DNA of 64,000 bases, taken from assembly GCA_019828595.1 (NCBI GenBank), contig JAHQRK010000039.1, positions 289,254 to 353,253 of the forward strand. Direction: 5' to 3'. This stretch comes from Aphanomyces cochlioides. Taxonomy: Eukaryota > Oomycota > Saprolegniomycetes > Saprolegniales > Verrucalvaceae. The translations under genes were made by a program, and so were the position numbers. Under the pieces are notes generated by a model. It made no database searches, was not told the origin of the DNA, and saw only the letters and a list, made by a program, of their open reading frames with translations. Of the stretch, positions 34,897 through 49,800 are shown piece by piece (positions within the stretch are counted from its first letter, which is position 1; each line of letters opens with the position of its first letter).

Positions 34897-37800
34897 GAGA
34901 TGCATTTTGTGGAGTATGATTTGGACTATCGCGTGTTGATTTCGGACCAAGTTGGTGCTTGGTCGTCCACCACACGAGCATGACACCTTTCAAACATGCC
35001 AGACGTGGCGAGTGGGTATCTCGATGGGGTCGAGATGTGCATGTGGCACGTGGGTACCAAAAGTGGAGAAAAAGTGGCATCGAGATGCATTTTGTGGGGT
35101 ATGATTTGGACTATCGCGTGTTGATTTCGGACCAAGTTGATGCTTGGTCGTCCACCACACGAGCATGACACCTTTCAAGCCAGACGTGGCGAGTGGGTAT
35201 CTCGATGGGGTCGAGATGTGCATGTGGCACGTGGGTACCAAGTGGAGAAAAAGTGGCATCGAGATGCATTTTGTGGGGTATGATTTGGACTATCGCGTGT
35301 TGATTTCGGACCAAGTTGATGCTTGGTCGTCCACCACACGAGCATGACACCTTTCAAACATGCCAGACGTGGCGAGTGGGTATCTCGATGGGGTCGAGAT
35401 GTGCATGTGGCACGTGGGTACCAAGTGGAGAAAAAGTGGCATCGAGATGCATTTTGTGGGGTATGATTGGGACTATCGCGTGTTGATTTCGGACCAAGTT
35501 GATGCTTGGTCGTCCACCACACGAGCATGACACCTTTCAAACATGCCAGACGTGGCGAGTGGGTATCTCGATGGGGTCGAGATGTGCATGTGGCACGTGG
35601 GTACCAAAAGTGGAGAAAAAGTGGCATCGAGATGCATTTTGTGGGGTATGATTTGGACTATCGCGTGTTGATTTCGGACCAAGTTGATGCTTGGTCGTCC
35701 ACCACACGAGCATGACACCTTTCAAACATGCCAGACGTGGCGAGTGGGTATCTCGATGGGGTCGAGATGTGCATGTGGCACGTGGGTACCAAAAGTGGAG
35801 AAAAAGTGGCATCGAGATGCATTTTGTGGGGTATGATTTGGACTATCGCGTGTTGATTTCGGACCAAGTTGATGCTTGGTCGTCCACCACACGAGCATGA
35901 CACCTTTCAAACATGCCAGACGTGGCGAGTGGGTATCTCGATGGGGTCGAGATGTGCATGTGGCACGTGGGTACCAAAAGTGGAGAAAAAGTGGCATCGA
36001 GATGCATTTTGTGGGGTATGATTTGGACTATCGCGTGTTGATTTCGGACCAAGTTGATGCTTGGTCGTCCACCACACGAGCATGACACCTTTCAAACATG
36101 CCAGACGTGGCGAGTGGGTATCTCGATGGGGTCGAGATGTGCATGTGGCACGTGGGTACCAAGTGGAGAAAAAGTGGCATCGAGATGCATTTTGTGGGGT
36201 ATGATTTGGACTATCGCGTGTTGATTTCGGACCAAGTTGATGCTTGGTCGTCCACCACACGAGCATGACACCTTTCAAACATGCCAGACGTGGCGAGTGG
36301 GTATCTCGATGGGGTCGAGATGTGCATGTGGCACGTGGGTACCAAAAGTGGAGAAAAAGTGGCATCGAGATGCATTTTGTGGGGTATGATTGGGACTATC
36401 GCGTGTTGATTTCGGACCAAGTTGATGCTTGGTCGTCCACCACACGAGCATGACACCTTTCAAACATGCCAGACGTGGCGAGTGGGTATCTCGATGGGGT
36501 CGAGATGTGCATGTGGCACGTGGGTACCAAAAGTGGAGAAAAAGTGGCATCGAGATGCATTTTGTGGGGTATGATTGGGACTATCGCGTGTTGATTTCGG
36601 ACCAAGTTGATGCTTGGTCGTCCACCACACGAGCATGACACCTTTCAAACATGCCAGACGTGGCGAGTGGGTATCTCGATGGGGTCGAGATGTGCATGTG
36701 GCACGTGGGTACCAAAAGTGGAGAAAAAGTGGCATCGAGATGCATTTTGTGGGGTATGATTGGGACTATCGCGTGTTGATTTCGGACCAAGTTGATGCTT
36801 GGTCGTCCACCACACGAGCATGACACCTTTCAAACATGCCAGACGTGGCGAGTGGGTATCTCGATGGGGTCGAGATGTGCATGTGGCACGTGGGTACCAA
36901 GTGGAGAAAAAGTGGCATCGAGATGCATTTTGTGGGGTATGATTTGGACTATCGCGTGTTGATTTCGGACCAAGTCGATGCTTGGTCGTCCACCACACGA
37001 GCATGACACCTTTCAAACATGCCAGACGTGGCGAGTGGGTATCTCGATGGGGTCGAGATGTGCATGTGGCACGTGGGTACCAAGTGGAGAAAAAGTGGCA
37101 TCGAGATGCATTTTGTGGGGTATGATTTGGACTATCGCGTGTTGATTTCGGACCAAGTTGATGCTTGGTCGTCCACCACACGAGCATGACACCTTTCAAA
37201 CATGCCAGACGTGGCGAGTGGGTATCTCGATGGGGTCGAGATGTGCATGTGGCACGTGGGTACCAAGTGGAGAAAAAGTGGCATCGAGATGCATTTTGTG
37301 GGGTATGATTGGGACTATCGCGTGTTGATTTCGGACCAAGTTGATGCTTGGTCGTCCACCACACGAGCATGACACCTTTCAAACATGCCAGACGTGGCGA
37401 GTGGGTATCTCGATGGGGTCGAGATGTGCATGTGGCACGTGGGTACCAAGTGGAGAAAAAGTGGCATCGAGATGCATTTTGTGGGGTATGATTTGGACTA
37501 TCGCGTGTTGATTTCGGACCAAGTTGATGCTTGGTCGTCCACCACACGAGCATGACACCTTTCAAACATGCCAGACGTGGCGAGTGGGTATCTCGATGGG
37601 GTCGAGATGTGCATGTGGCACGTGGGTACCAAGTGGAGAAAAAGTGGCATCGAGATGCATTTTGTGGGGTATGATTGGGACTATCGCGTGTTGATTTCGG
37701 ACCAAGTTGATGCTTGGTCGTCCACCACACGAGCATGACACCTTTCAAACATGCCAGACGTGGCGAGTGGGTATCTCGATGGGGTCGAGATGTGCATGTG

Positions 37801-40800
37801 GCACGTGGGTACCAAAAGTGGAGAAAAAGTGGCATCGAGATGCATTTTGTGGGGTATGATTTGGACTATCGCGTGTTGATTTCGGACCAAGTTGATGCTT
37901 GGTCGTCCACCACACGAGCATGACACCTTTCAAACATGCCAGACGTGGCGAGTGGGTATCTCGATGGGGTCGAGATGTGCATGTGGCACGTGGGTACCAA
38001 AAGTGGAGAAAAAGTGGCATCGAGATGCATTTTGTGGGGTATGATTTGGACTATCGCGTGTTGATTTCGGACCAAGTTGATGCTTGGTCGTCCACCACAC
38101 GAGCATGACACCTTTCAAACATGCCAGACGTGGCGAGTGGGTATCTCGATGGGGTCGAGATGTGCATGTGGCACGTGGGTACCAAGTGGAGAAAAAGTGG
38201 CATCGAGATGCATTTTGTGGGGTATGATTTGGACTATCGCGTGTTGATTTCGGACCAAGTTGATGCTTGGTCGTCCACCACACGAGCATGACACCTTTCA
38301 AACATGCCAGACGTGGCGAGTGGGTATCTCGATGGGGTCGAGATGTGCATGTGGCACGTGGGTACCAAAAGTGGAGAAAAAGTGGCATCGAGATGCATTT
38401 TGTGGGGTATGATTTGGACTATCGCGTGTTGATTTCGGACCAAGTTGATGCTTGGTCGTCCACCACACGAGCATGACACCTTTCAAACATGCCAGACGTG
38501 GCGAGTGGGTATCTCGATGGGGTCGAGATGTGCATGTGGCACGTGGGTACCAAGTGGAGAAAAAGTGGCATCGAGATGCATTTTGTGGGGTATGATTTGG
38601 ACTATCGCGTGTTGATTTCGGACCAAGTTGATGCTTGGTCGTCCACCACACGAGCATGACACCTTTCAAACATGCCAGACGTGGCGAGTGGGTATCTCGA
38701 TGGGGTCGAGATGTGCATGTGGCACGTGGGTACCAAGTGGAGAAAAAGTGGCATCGAGATGCATTTTGTGGGGTATGATTTGGACTATCGCGTGTTGATT
38801 TCGGACCAAGTTGATGCTTGGTCGTCCACCACACGAGCATGACACCTTTCAAACATGCCAGACGTGGCGAGTGGGTATCTCGATGGGGTCGAGATGTGCA
38901 TGTGGCACGTGGGTACCAAGTGGAGAAAAAGTGGCATCGAGATGCATTTTGTGGGGTATGATTGGGACTATCGCGTGTTGATTTCGGACCAAGTTGATGC
39001 TTGGTCGTCCACCACACGAGCATGACACCTTTCAAACATGCCAGACGTGGCGAGTGGGTATCTCGATGGGGTCGAGATGTGCATGTGGCACGTGGGTACC
39101 AAGTGGAGAAAAAGTGGCATCGAGATGCATTTTGTGGGGTATGATTTGGACTATCGCGTGTTGATTTCGGACCAAGTTGATGCTTGGTCGTCCACCACAC
39201 GAGCATGACACCTTTCAAACATGCCAGACGTGGCGAGTGGGTATCTCGATGGGGTCGAGATGTGCATGTGGCACGTGGGTACCAAAAGTGGAGAAAAAGT
39301 GGCATCGAGATGCATTTTGTGGGGTATGATTTGGACTATCGCGTGTTGATTTCGGACCAAGTTGATGCTTGGTCGTCCACCACACGAGCATGACACCTTT
39401 CAAACATGCCAGACGTGGCGAGTGGGTATCTCGATGGGGTCGAGATGTGCATGTGGCACGTGGGTACCAAGTGGAGAAAAAGTGGCATCGAGATGCATTT
39501 TGTGGGGTATGATTGGGACTATCGCGTGTTGATTTCGGACCAAGTTGATGCTTGGTCGTCCACCACACGAGCATGACACCTTTCAAACATGCCAGACGTG
39601 GCGAGTGGGTATCTCGATGGGGTCGAGATGTGCATGTGGCACGTGGGTACCAAGTGGAGAAAAAGTGGCATCGAGATGCATTTTGTGGGGTATGATTTGG
39701 ACTATCGCGTGTTGATTTCGGACCAAGTTGATGCTTGGTCGTCCACCACACGAGCATGACACCTTTCAAACATGCCAGACGTGGCGAGTGGGTATCTCGA
39801 TGGGGTCGAGATGTGCATGTGGCACGTGGGTACCAAAAGTGGAGAAAAAGTGGCATCGAGATGCATTTTGTGGGGTATGATTTGGACTATCGCGTGTTGA
39901 TTTCGGACCAAGTTGATGCTTGGTCGTCCACCACACGAGCATGACACCTTTCAAACATGCCAGACGTGGCGAGTGGGTATCTCGATGGGGTCGAGATGTG
40001 CATGTGGCACGTGGGTACCAAGTGGAGAAAAAGTGGCATCGAGATGCATTTTGTGGGGTATGATTTGGACTATCGCGTGTTGATTTCGGACCAAGTTGAT
40101 GCTTGGTCGTCCACCACACGAGCATGACACCTTTCAAACATGCCAGACGTGGCGAGTGGGTATCTCGATGGGGTCGAGATGTGCATGTGGCACGTGGGTA
40201 CCAAGTGGAGAAAAAGTGGCATCGAGATGCATTTTGTGGGGTATGATTTGGACTATCGCGTGTTGATTTCGGACCAAGTTGATGCTTGGTCGTCCACCAC
40301 ACGAGCATGACACCTTTCAAACATGCCAGACGTGGCGAGTGGGTATCTCGATGGGGTCGAGATGTGCATGTGGCACGTGGGTACCAAGTGGAGAAAAAGT
40401 GGCATCGAGATGCATTTTGTGGGGTATGATTTGGACTATCGCGTGTTGATTTCGGACCAAGTTGATGCTTGGTCGTCCACCACACGAGCATGACACCTTT
40501 CAAACATGCCAGACGTGGCGAGTGGGTATCTCGATGGGGTCGAGATGTGCATGTGGCACGTGGGTACCAAAAGTGGAGAAAAAGTGGCATCGAGATGCAT
40601 TTTGTGGGGTATGATTTGGACTATCGCGTGTTGATTTCGGACCAAGTTGATGCTTGGTCGTCCACCACACGAGCATGACACCTTTCAAACATGCCAGACG
40701 TGGCGAGTGGGTATCTCGATGGGGTCGAGATGTGCATGTGGCACGTGGGTACCAAAAGTGGAGAAAAAGTGGCATCGAGATGCATTTTGTGGGGTATGAT

Positions 40801-43800
40801 TTGGACTATCGCGTGTTGATTTCGGACCAAGTTGATGCTTGGTCGTCCACCACACGAGCATGACACCTTTCAAACATGCCAGACGTGGCGAGTGGGTATC
40901 TCGATGGGGTCGAGATGTGCATGTGGCACGTGGGTACCAAAAGTGGAGAAAAAGTGGCATCGAGATGCATTTTTTGGGTATGATTTGGACTATCGCGTGT
41001 TGATTTCGGACCAAGTTGATGCTTGGTCGTCCACCACACGAGCATGACACCTTTCAAACATGCCAGACGTGGCGAGTGGGTATCTCGATGGGGTCGAGAT
41101 GTGCATGTGGCACGTGGGTACCAAGTGGAGAAAAAGTGGCATCGAGATGCATTTTGTGGGGTATGATTTGGACTATCGCGTGTTGATTTCGGACCAAGTT
41201 GATGCTTGGTCGTCCACCACACGAGCATGACACCTTTCAAACATGCCAGACGTGGCGAGTGGGTATCTCGATGGGGTCGAGATGTGCATGTGGCACGTGG
41301 GTACCAAAAGTGGAGAAAAAGTGGCATCGAGATGCATTTTGTGGGGTATGATTTGGACTATCGCGTGTTGATTTCGGACCAAGTTGATGCTTGGTCGTCC
41401 ACCACACGAGCATGACACCTTTCAAACATGCCAGACGTGGCGAGTGGGTATCTCGATGGGGTCGAGATGTGCATGTGGCACGTGGGTACCAAAAGTGGAG
41501 AAAAAGTGGCATCGAGATGCATTTTGTGGGGTATGATTTGGACTATCGCGTGTTGATTTCGGACCAAGTTGATGCTTGGTCGTCCACCACACGAGCATGA
41601 CACCTTTCAAACATGCCAGACGTGGCGAGTGGGTATCTCGATGGGGTCGAGATGTGCATGTGGCACGTGGGTACCAAGTGGAGAAAAAGTGGCATCGAGA
41701 TGCATTTTGTGGGGTATGATTTGGACTATCGCGTGTTGATTTCGGACCAAGTTGATGCTTGGTCGTCCACCACACGAGCATGACACCTTTCAAACATGCC
41801 AGACGTGGCGAGTGGGTATCTCGATGGGGTCGAGATGTGCATGTGGCACGTGGGTACCAAGTGGAGAAAAAGTGGCATCGAGATGCATTTTGTGGGGTAT
41901 GATTTGGACTATCGCGTGTTGATTTCGGACCAAGTTGATGCTTGGTCGTCCACCACACGAGCATGACACCTTTCAAACATGCCAGACGTGGCGAGTGGGT
42001 ATCTCGATGGGGTCGAGATGTGCATGTGGCACGTGGGTACCAAAAGTGGAGAAAAAGTGGCATCGAGATGCATTTTGTGGGGTATGATTTGGACTATCGC
42101 GTGTTGATTTCGGACCAAGTTGATGCTTGGTCGTCCACCACACGAGCATGACACCTTTCAAACATGCCAGACGTGGCGAGTGGGTATCTCGATGGGGTCG
42201 AGATGTGCATGTGGCACGTGGGTACCAAGTGGAGAAAAAGTGGCATCGAGATGCATTTTGTGGGGTATGATTTGGACTATCGCGTGTTGATTTCGGACCA
42301 AGTTGATGCTTGGTCGTCCACCACACGAGCATGACACCTTTCAAACATGCCAGACGTGGCGAGTGGGTATCTCGATGGGGTCGAGATGTGCATGTGGCAC
42401 GTGGGTACCAAGTGGAGAAAAAGTGGCATCGAGATGCATTTTGTGGGGTATGATTTGGACTATCGCGTGTTGATTTCGGACCAAGTTGATGCTTGGTCGT
42501 CCACCACACGAGCATGACACCTTTCAAACATGCCAGACGTGGCGAGTGGGTATCTCGATGGGGTCGAGATGTGCATGTGGCACGTGGGTACCAAAAGTGG
42601 AGAAAAAGTGGCATCGAGATGCATTTTGTGGGGTATGATTTGGACTATCGCGTGTTGATTTCGGACCAAGTTGATGCTTGGTCGTCCACCACACGAGCAT
42701 GACACCTTTCAAACATGCCAGACGTGGCGAGTGGGTATCTCGATGGGGTCGAGATGTACATGTGGCACGTGGGTACCAAAAGTGGAGAAAAAGTGGCATC
42801 GAGATGCATTTTGTGGGGTATGATTGGGACTATCGCGTGTTGATTTCGGACCAAGTTGATGCTTGGTCGTCCACCACACGAGCATGACACCTTTCAAACA
42901 TGCCAGACGTGGCGAGTGGGTATCTCGATGGGGTCGAGATGTGCATGTGGCACGTGGGTACCAAGTGGAGAAAAAGTGGCATCGAGATGCATTTTGTGGG
43001 GTATGATTTGGACTATCGCGTGTTGATTTCGGACCAAGTTGATGCTTGGTCGTCCACCACACGAGCATGACACCTTTCAAACATGCCAGACGTGGCGAGT
43101 GGGTATCTCGATGGGGTCGAGATGTGCATGTGGCACGTGGGTACCAAAAGTGGAGAAAAAGTGGCATCGAGATGCATTTTGTGGGGTATGATTTGGACTA
43201 TCGCGTGTTGATTTCGGACCAAGTTGATGCTTGGTCGTCCACCACACGAGCATGACACCTTTCAAACATGCCAGACGTGGCGAGTGGGTATCTCGATGGG
43301 GTCGAGATGTGCATGTGGCACGTGGGTACCAAGTGGAGAAAAAGTGGCATCGAGATGCATTTTGTGGGGTATGATTTGGACTATCGCGTGTTGATTTCGG
43401 ACCAAGTTGATGCTTGGTCGTCCACCACACGAGCATGACACCTTTCAAACATGCCAGACGTGGCGAGTGGGTATCTCGATGGGGTCGAGATGTGCATGTG
43501 GCACGTGGGTACCAAAAGTGGAGAAAAAGTGGCATCGAGATGCATTTTGTGGGGTATGATTTGGACTATCGCGTGTTGATTTCGGACCAAGTTGATGCTT
43601 GGTCGTCCACCACACGAGCATGACACCTTTCAAACATGCCAGACGTGGCGAGTGGGTATCTCGATGGGGTCGAGATGTACATGTGGCACGTGGGTACCAA
43701 AAGTGGAGAAAAAGTGGCATCGAGATGCATTTTGTGGGGTATGATTGGGACTATCGCGTGTTGATTTCGGACCAAGTTGATGCTTGGTCGTCCACCACAC

Positions 43801-46800
43801 GAGCATGACACCTTTCAAACATGCCAGACGTGGCGAGTGGGTATCTCGATGGGGTCGAGATGTGCATGTGGCACGTGGGTACCAAGTGGAGAAAAAGTGG
43901 CATCGAGATGCATTTTGTGGGGTATGATTTGGACTATCGCGTGTTGATTTCGGACCAAGTTGATGCTTGGTCGTCCACCACACGAGCATGACACCTTTCA
44001 AACATGCCAGACGTGGCGAGTGGGTATCTCGATGGGGTCGAGATGTGCATGTGGCACGTGGGTACCAAAAGTGGAGAAAAAGTGGCATCGAGATGCATTT
44101 TGTGGGGTATGATTGGGACTATCGCGTGTTGATTTCGGACCAAGTTGATGCTTGGTCGTCCACCACACGAGCATGACACCTTTCAAACATGCCAGACGTG
44201 GCGAGTGGGTATCTCGATGGGGTCGAGATGTGCATGTGGCACGTGGGTACCAAAAGTGGAGAAAAAGTGGCATCGAGATGCATTTTGTGGGGTATGATTT
44301 GGACTATCGCGTGTTGATTTCGGACCAAGTTGATGCTTGGTCGTCCACCACACGAGCATGACACCTTTCAAACATGCCAGACGTGGCGAGTGGGTATCTC
44401 GATGGGGTCGAGATGTGCATGTGGCACGTGGGTACCAAAAGTGGAGAAAAAGTGGCATCGAGATGCATTTTGTGGGGTATGATTGGGACTATCGCGTGTT
44501 GATTTCGGACCAAGTTGATGCTTGGTCGTCCACCACACGAGCATGACACCTTTCAAACATGCCAGACGTGGCGAGTGGGTATCTCGATGGGGTCGAGATG
44601 TGCATGTGGCACGTGGGTACCAAGTGGAGAAAAAGTGGCATCGAGATGCATTTTGTGGGGTATGATTTGGACTATCGCGTGTTGATTTCGGACCAAGTTG
44701 ATGCTTGGTCGTCCACCACACGAGCATGACACCTTTCAAACATGCCAGACGTGGCGAGTGGGTATCTCGATGGGGTCGAGATGTGCATGTGGCACGTGGG
44801 TACCAAAAGTGGAGAAAAAGTGGCATCGAGATGCATTTTGTGGGGTATGATTGGGACTATCGCGTGTTGATTTCGGACCAAGTTGATGCTTGGTCGTCCA
44901 CCACACGAGCATGACACCTTTCAAACATGCCAGACGTGGCGAGTGGGTATCTCGATGGGGTCGAGATGTGCATGTGGCACGTGGGTACCAAAAGTGGAGA
45001 AAAAGTGGCATCGAGATGCATTTTGTGGGGTATGATTGGGACTATCGCGTGTTGATTTCGGACCAAGTTGATGCTTGGTCGTCCACCACACGAGCATGAC
45101 ACCTTTCAAACATGCCAGACGTGGCGAGTGGGTATCTCGATGGGGTCGAGATGTGCATGTGGCACGTGGGTACCAAAAGTGGAGAAAAAGTGGCATCGAG
45201 ATGCATTTTGTGGGGTATGATTTGGACTATCGCGTGTTGATTTCGGACCAAGTTGATGCTTGGTCGTCCACCACACGAGCATGACACCTTTCAAACATGC
45301 CAGACGTGGCGAGTGGGTATCTCGATGGGGTCGAGATGTGCATGTGGCACGTGGGTACCAAAAGTGGAGAAAAAGTGGCATCGAGATGCATTTTGTGGGG
45401 TATGATTTGGACTATCGCGTGTTGATTTCGGACCAAGTTGATGCTTGGTCGTCCACCACACGAGCATGACACCTTTCAAACATGCCAGACGTGGCGAGTG
45501 GGTATCTCGATGGGGTCGAGATGTGCATGTGGCACGTGGGTACCAAGTGGAGAAAAAGTGGCATCGAGATGCATTTTGTGGGGTATGATTGGGACTATCG
45601 CGTGTTGATTTCGGACCAAGTTGATGCTTGGTCGTCCACCACACGAGCATGACACCTTTCAAACATGCCAGACGTGGCGAGTGGGTATCTCGATGGGGTC
45701 GAGATGTGCATGTGGCACGTGGGTACCAAAAGTGGAGAAAAAGTGGCATCGAGATGCATTTTGTGGGGTATGATTTGGACTATCGCGTGTTGATTTCGGA
45801 CCAAGTTGATGCTTGGTCGTCCACCACACGAGCATGACACCTTTCAAACATGCCAGACGTGGCGAGTGGGTATCTCGATGGGGTCGAGATGTGCATGTGG
45901 CACGTGGGTACCAAGTGGAGAAAAAGTGGCATCGAGATGCATTTTGTGGGGTATGATTTGGACTATCGCGTGTTGATTTCGGACCAAGTTGATGCTTGGT
46001 CGTCCACCACACGAGCATGACACCTTTCAAACATGCCAGACGTGGCGAGTGGGTATCTCGATGGGGTCGAGATGTGCATGTGGCACGTGGGTACCAAGTG
46101 GAGAAAAAGTGGCATCGAGATGCATTTTGTGGGGTATGATTTGGACTATCGCGTGTTGATTTCGGACCAAGTTGATGCTTGGTCGTCCACCACACGAGCA
46201 TGACACCTTTCAAACATGCCAGACGTGGCGAGTGGGTATCTCGATGGGGTCGAGATGTGCATGTGGCACGTGGGTACCAAAAGTGGAGAAAAAGTGGCAT
46301 CGAGATGCATTTTGTGGGGTATGATTGGGACTATCGCGTGTTGATTTCGGACCAAGTTGATGCTTGGTCGTCCACCACACGAGCATGACACCTTTCAAAC
46401 ATGCCAGACGTGGCGAGTGGGTATCTCGATGGGGTCGAGATGTGCATGTGGCACGTGGGTACCAAGTGGAGAAAAAGTGGCATCGAGATGCATTTTGTGG
46501 GGTATGATTTGGACTATCGCGTGTTGATTTCGGACCAAGTTGATGCTTGGTCGTCCACCACACGAGCATGACACCTTTCAAACATGCCAGACGTGGCGAG
46601 TGGGTATCTCGATGGGGTCGAGATGTGCATGTGGCACGTGGGTACCAAAAGTGGAGAAAAAGTGGCATCGAGATGCATTTTGTGGGGTATGATTGGGACT
46701 ATCGCGTGTTGATTTCGGACCAAGTTGATGCTTGGTCGTCCACCACACGAGCATGACACCTTTCAAACATGCCAGACGTGGCGAGTGGGTATCTCGATGG

Positions 46801-49800
46801 GGTCGAGATGTGCATGTGGCACGTGGGTACCAAGTGGAGAAAAAGTGGCATCGAGATGCATTTTGTGGGGTATGATTTGGACTATCGCGTGTTGATTTCG
46901 GACCAAGTTGATGCTTGGTCGTCCACCACACGAGCATGACACCTTTCAAACATGCCAGACGTGGCGAGTGGGTATCTCGATGGGGTCGAGATGTGCATGT
47001 GGCACGTGGGTACCAAAAGTGGAGAAAAAGTGGCATCGAGATGCATTTTGTGGGGTATGATTGGGACTATCGCGTGTTGATTTCGGACCAAGTTGATGCT
47101 TGGTCGTCCACCACACGAGCATGACACCTTTCAAACATGCCAGACGTGGCGAGTGGGTATCTCGATGGGGTCGAGATGTGCATGTGGCACGTGGGTACCA
47201 AAAGTGGAGAAAAAGTGGCATCGAGATGCATTTTGTGGGGTATGATTGGGACTATCGCGTGTTGATTTCGGACCAAGTTGATGCTTGGTCGTCCACCACA
47301 CGAGCATGACACCTTTCAAACATGCCAGACGTGGCGAGTGGGTATCTCGATGGGGTCGAGATGTGCATGTGGCACGTGGGTACCAAAAGTGGAGAAAAAG
47401 TGGCATCGAGATGCATTTTGTGGGGTATGATTTGGACTATCGCGTGTTGATTTCGGACCAAGTTGATGCTTGGTCGTCCACCACACGAGCATGACACCTT
47501 TCAAACATGCCAGACGTGGCGAGTGGGTATCTCGATGGGGTCGAGATGTACATGTGGCACGTGGGTACCAAAAGTGGAGAAAAAGTGGCATCGAGATGCA
47601 TTTTGTGGGGTATGATTGGGACTATCGCGTGTTGATTTCGGACCAAGTTGATGCTTGGTCGTCCACCACACGAGCATGACACCTTTCAAACATGCCAGAC
47701 GTGGCGAGTGGGTATCTCGATGGGGTCGAGATGTGCATGTGGCACGTGGGTACCAAGTGGAGAAAAAGTGGCATCGAGATGCATTTTGTGGGGTATGATT
47801 TGGACTATCGCGTGTTGATTTCGGACCAAGTTGATGCTTGGTCGTCCACCACACGAGCATGACACCTTTCAAACATGCCAGACGTGGCGAGTGGGTATCT
47901 CGATGGGGTCGAGATGTGCATGTGGCACGTGGGTACCAAAAGTGGAGAAAAAGTGGCATCGAGATGCATTTTGTGGGGTATGATTTGGACTATCGCGTGT
48001 TGATTTCGGACCAAGTTGATGCTTGGTCGTCCACCACACGAGCATGACACCTTTCAAACATGCCAGACGTGGCGAGTGGGTATCTCGATGGGGTCGAGAT
48101 GTGCATGTGGCACGTGGGTACCAAGTGGAGAAAAAGTGGCATCGAGATGCATTTTGTGGGGTATGATTTGGACTATCGCGTGTTGATTTCGGACCAAGTT
48201 GATGCTTGGTCGTCCACCACACGAGCATGACACCTTTCAAACATGCCAGACGTGGCGAGTGGGTATCTCGATGGGGTCGAGATGTGCATGTGGCACGTGG
48301 GTACCAAAAGTGGAGAAAAAGTGGCATCGAGATGCATTTTGTGGGGTATGATTTGGACTATCGCGTGTTGATTTCGGACCAAGTTGATGCTTGGTCGTCC
48401 ACCACACGAGCATGACACCTTTCAAACATGCCAGACGTGGCGAGTGGGTATCTCGATGGGGTCGAGATGTGCATGTGGCACGTGGGTACCAAGTGGAGAA
48501 AAAGTGGCATCGAGATGCATTTTGTGGGGTATGATTTGGACTATCGCGTGTTGATTTCGGACCAAGTTGATGCTTGGTCGTCCACCACACGAGCATGACA
48601 CCTTTCAAACATGCCAGACGTGGCGAGTGGGTATCTCGATGGGGTCGAGATGTGCATGTGGCACGTGGGTACCAAGTGGAGAAAAAGTGGCATCGAGATG
48701 CATTTTGTGGGGTATGATTTGGACTATCGCGTGTTGATTTCGGACCAAGTTGATGCTTGGTCGTCCACCACACGAGCATGACACCTTTCAAACATGCCAG
48801 ACGTGGCGAGTGGGTATCTCGATGGGGTCGAGATGTGCATGTGGCACGTGGGTACCAAAAGTGGAGAAAAAGTGGCATCGAGATGCATTTTGTGGGGTAT
48901 GATTTGGACTATCGCGTGTTGATTTCGGACCAAGTTGATGCTTGGTCGTCCACCACACGAGCATGACACCTTTCAAACATGCCAGACGTGGCGAGTGGGT
49001 ATCTCGATGGGGTCGAGATGTACATGTGGCACGTGGGTACCAAAAGTGGAGAAAAAGTGGCATCGAGATGCATTTTGTGGGGTATGATTGGGACTATCGC
49101 GTGTTGATTTCGGACCAAGTTGATGCTTGGTCGTCCACCACACGAGCATGACACCTTTCAAACATGCCAGACGTGGCGAGTGGGTATCTCGATGGGGTCG
49201 AGATGTGCATGTGGCACGTGGGTACCAAGTGGAGAAAAAGTGGCATCGAGATGCATTTTGTGGGGTATGATTTGGACTATCGCGTGTTGATTTCGGACCA
49301 AGTTGATGCTTGGTCGTCCACCACACGAGCATGACACCTTTCAAACATGCCAGACGTGGCGAGTGGGTATCTCGATGGGGTCGAGATGTGCATGTGGCAC
49401 GTGGGTACCAAAAGTGGAGAAAAAGTGGCATCGAGATGCATTTTGTGGGGTATGATTGGGACTATCGCGTGTTGATTTCGGACCAAGTTGATGCTTGGTC
49501 GTCCACCACACGAGCATGACACCTTTCAAACATGCCAGACGTGGCGAGTGGGTATCTCGATGGGGTCGAGATGTGCATGTGGCACGTGGGTACCAAGTGG
49601 AGAAAAAGTGGCATCGAGATGCATTTTGTGGGGTATGATTTGGACTATCGCGTGTTGATTTCGGACCAAGTTGATGCTTGGTCGTCCACCACACGAGCAT
49701 GACACCTTTCAAACATGCCAGACGTGGCGAGTGGGTATCTCGATGGGGTCGAGATGTGCATGTGGCACGTGGGTACCAAAAGTGGAGAAAAAGTGGCATC

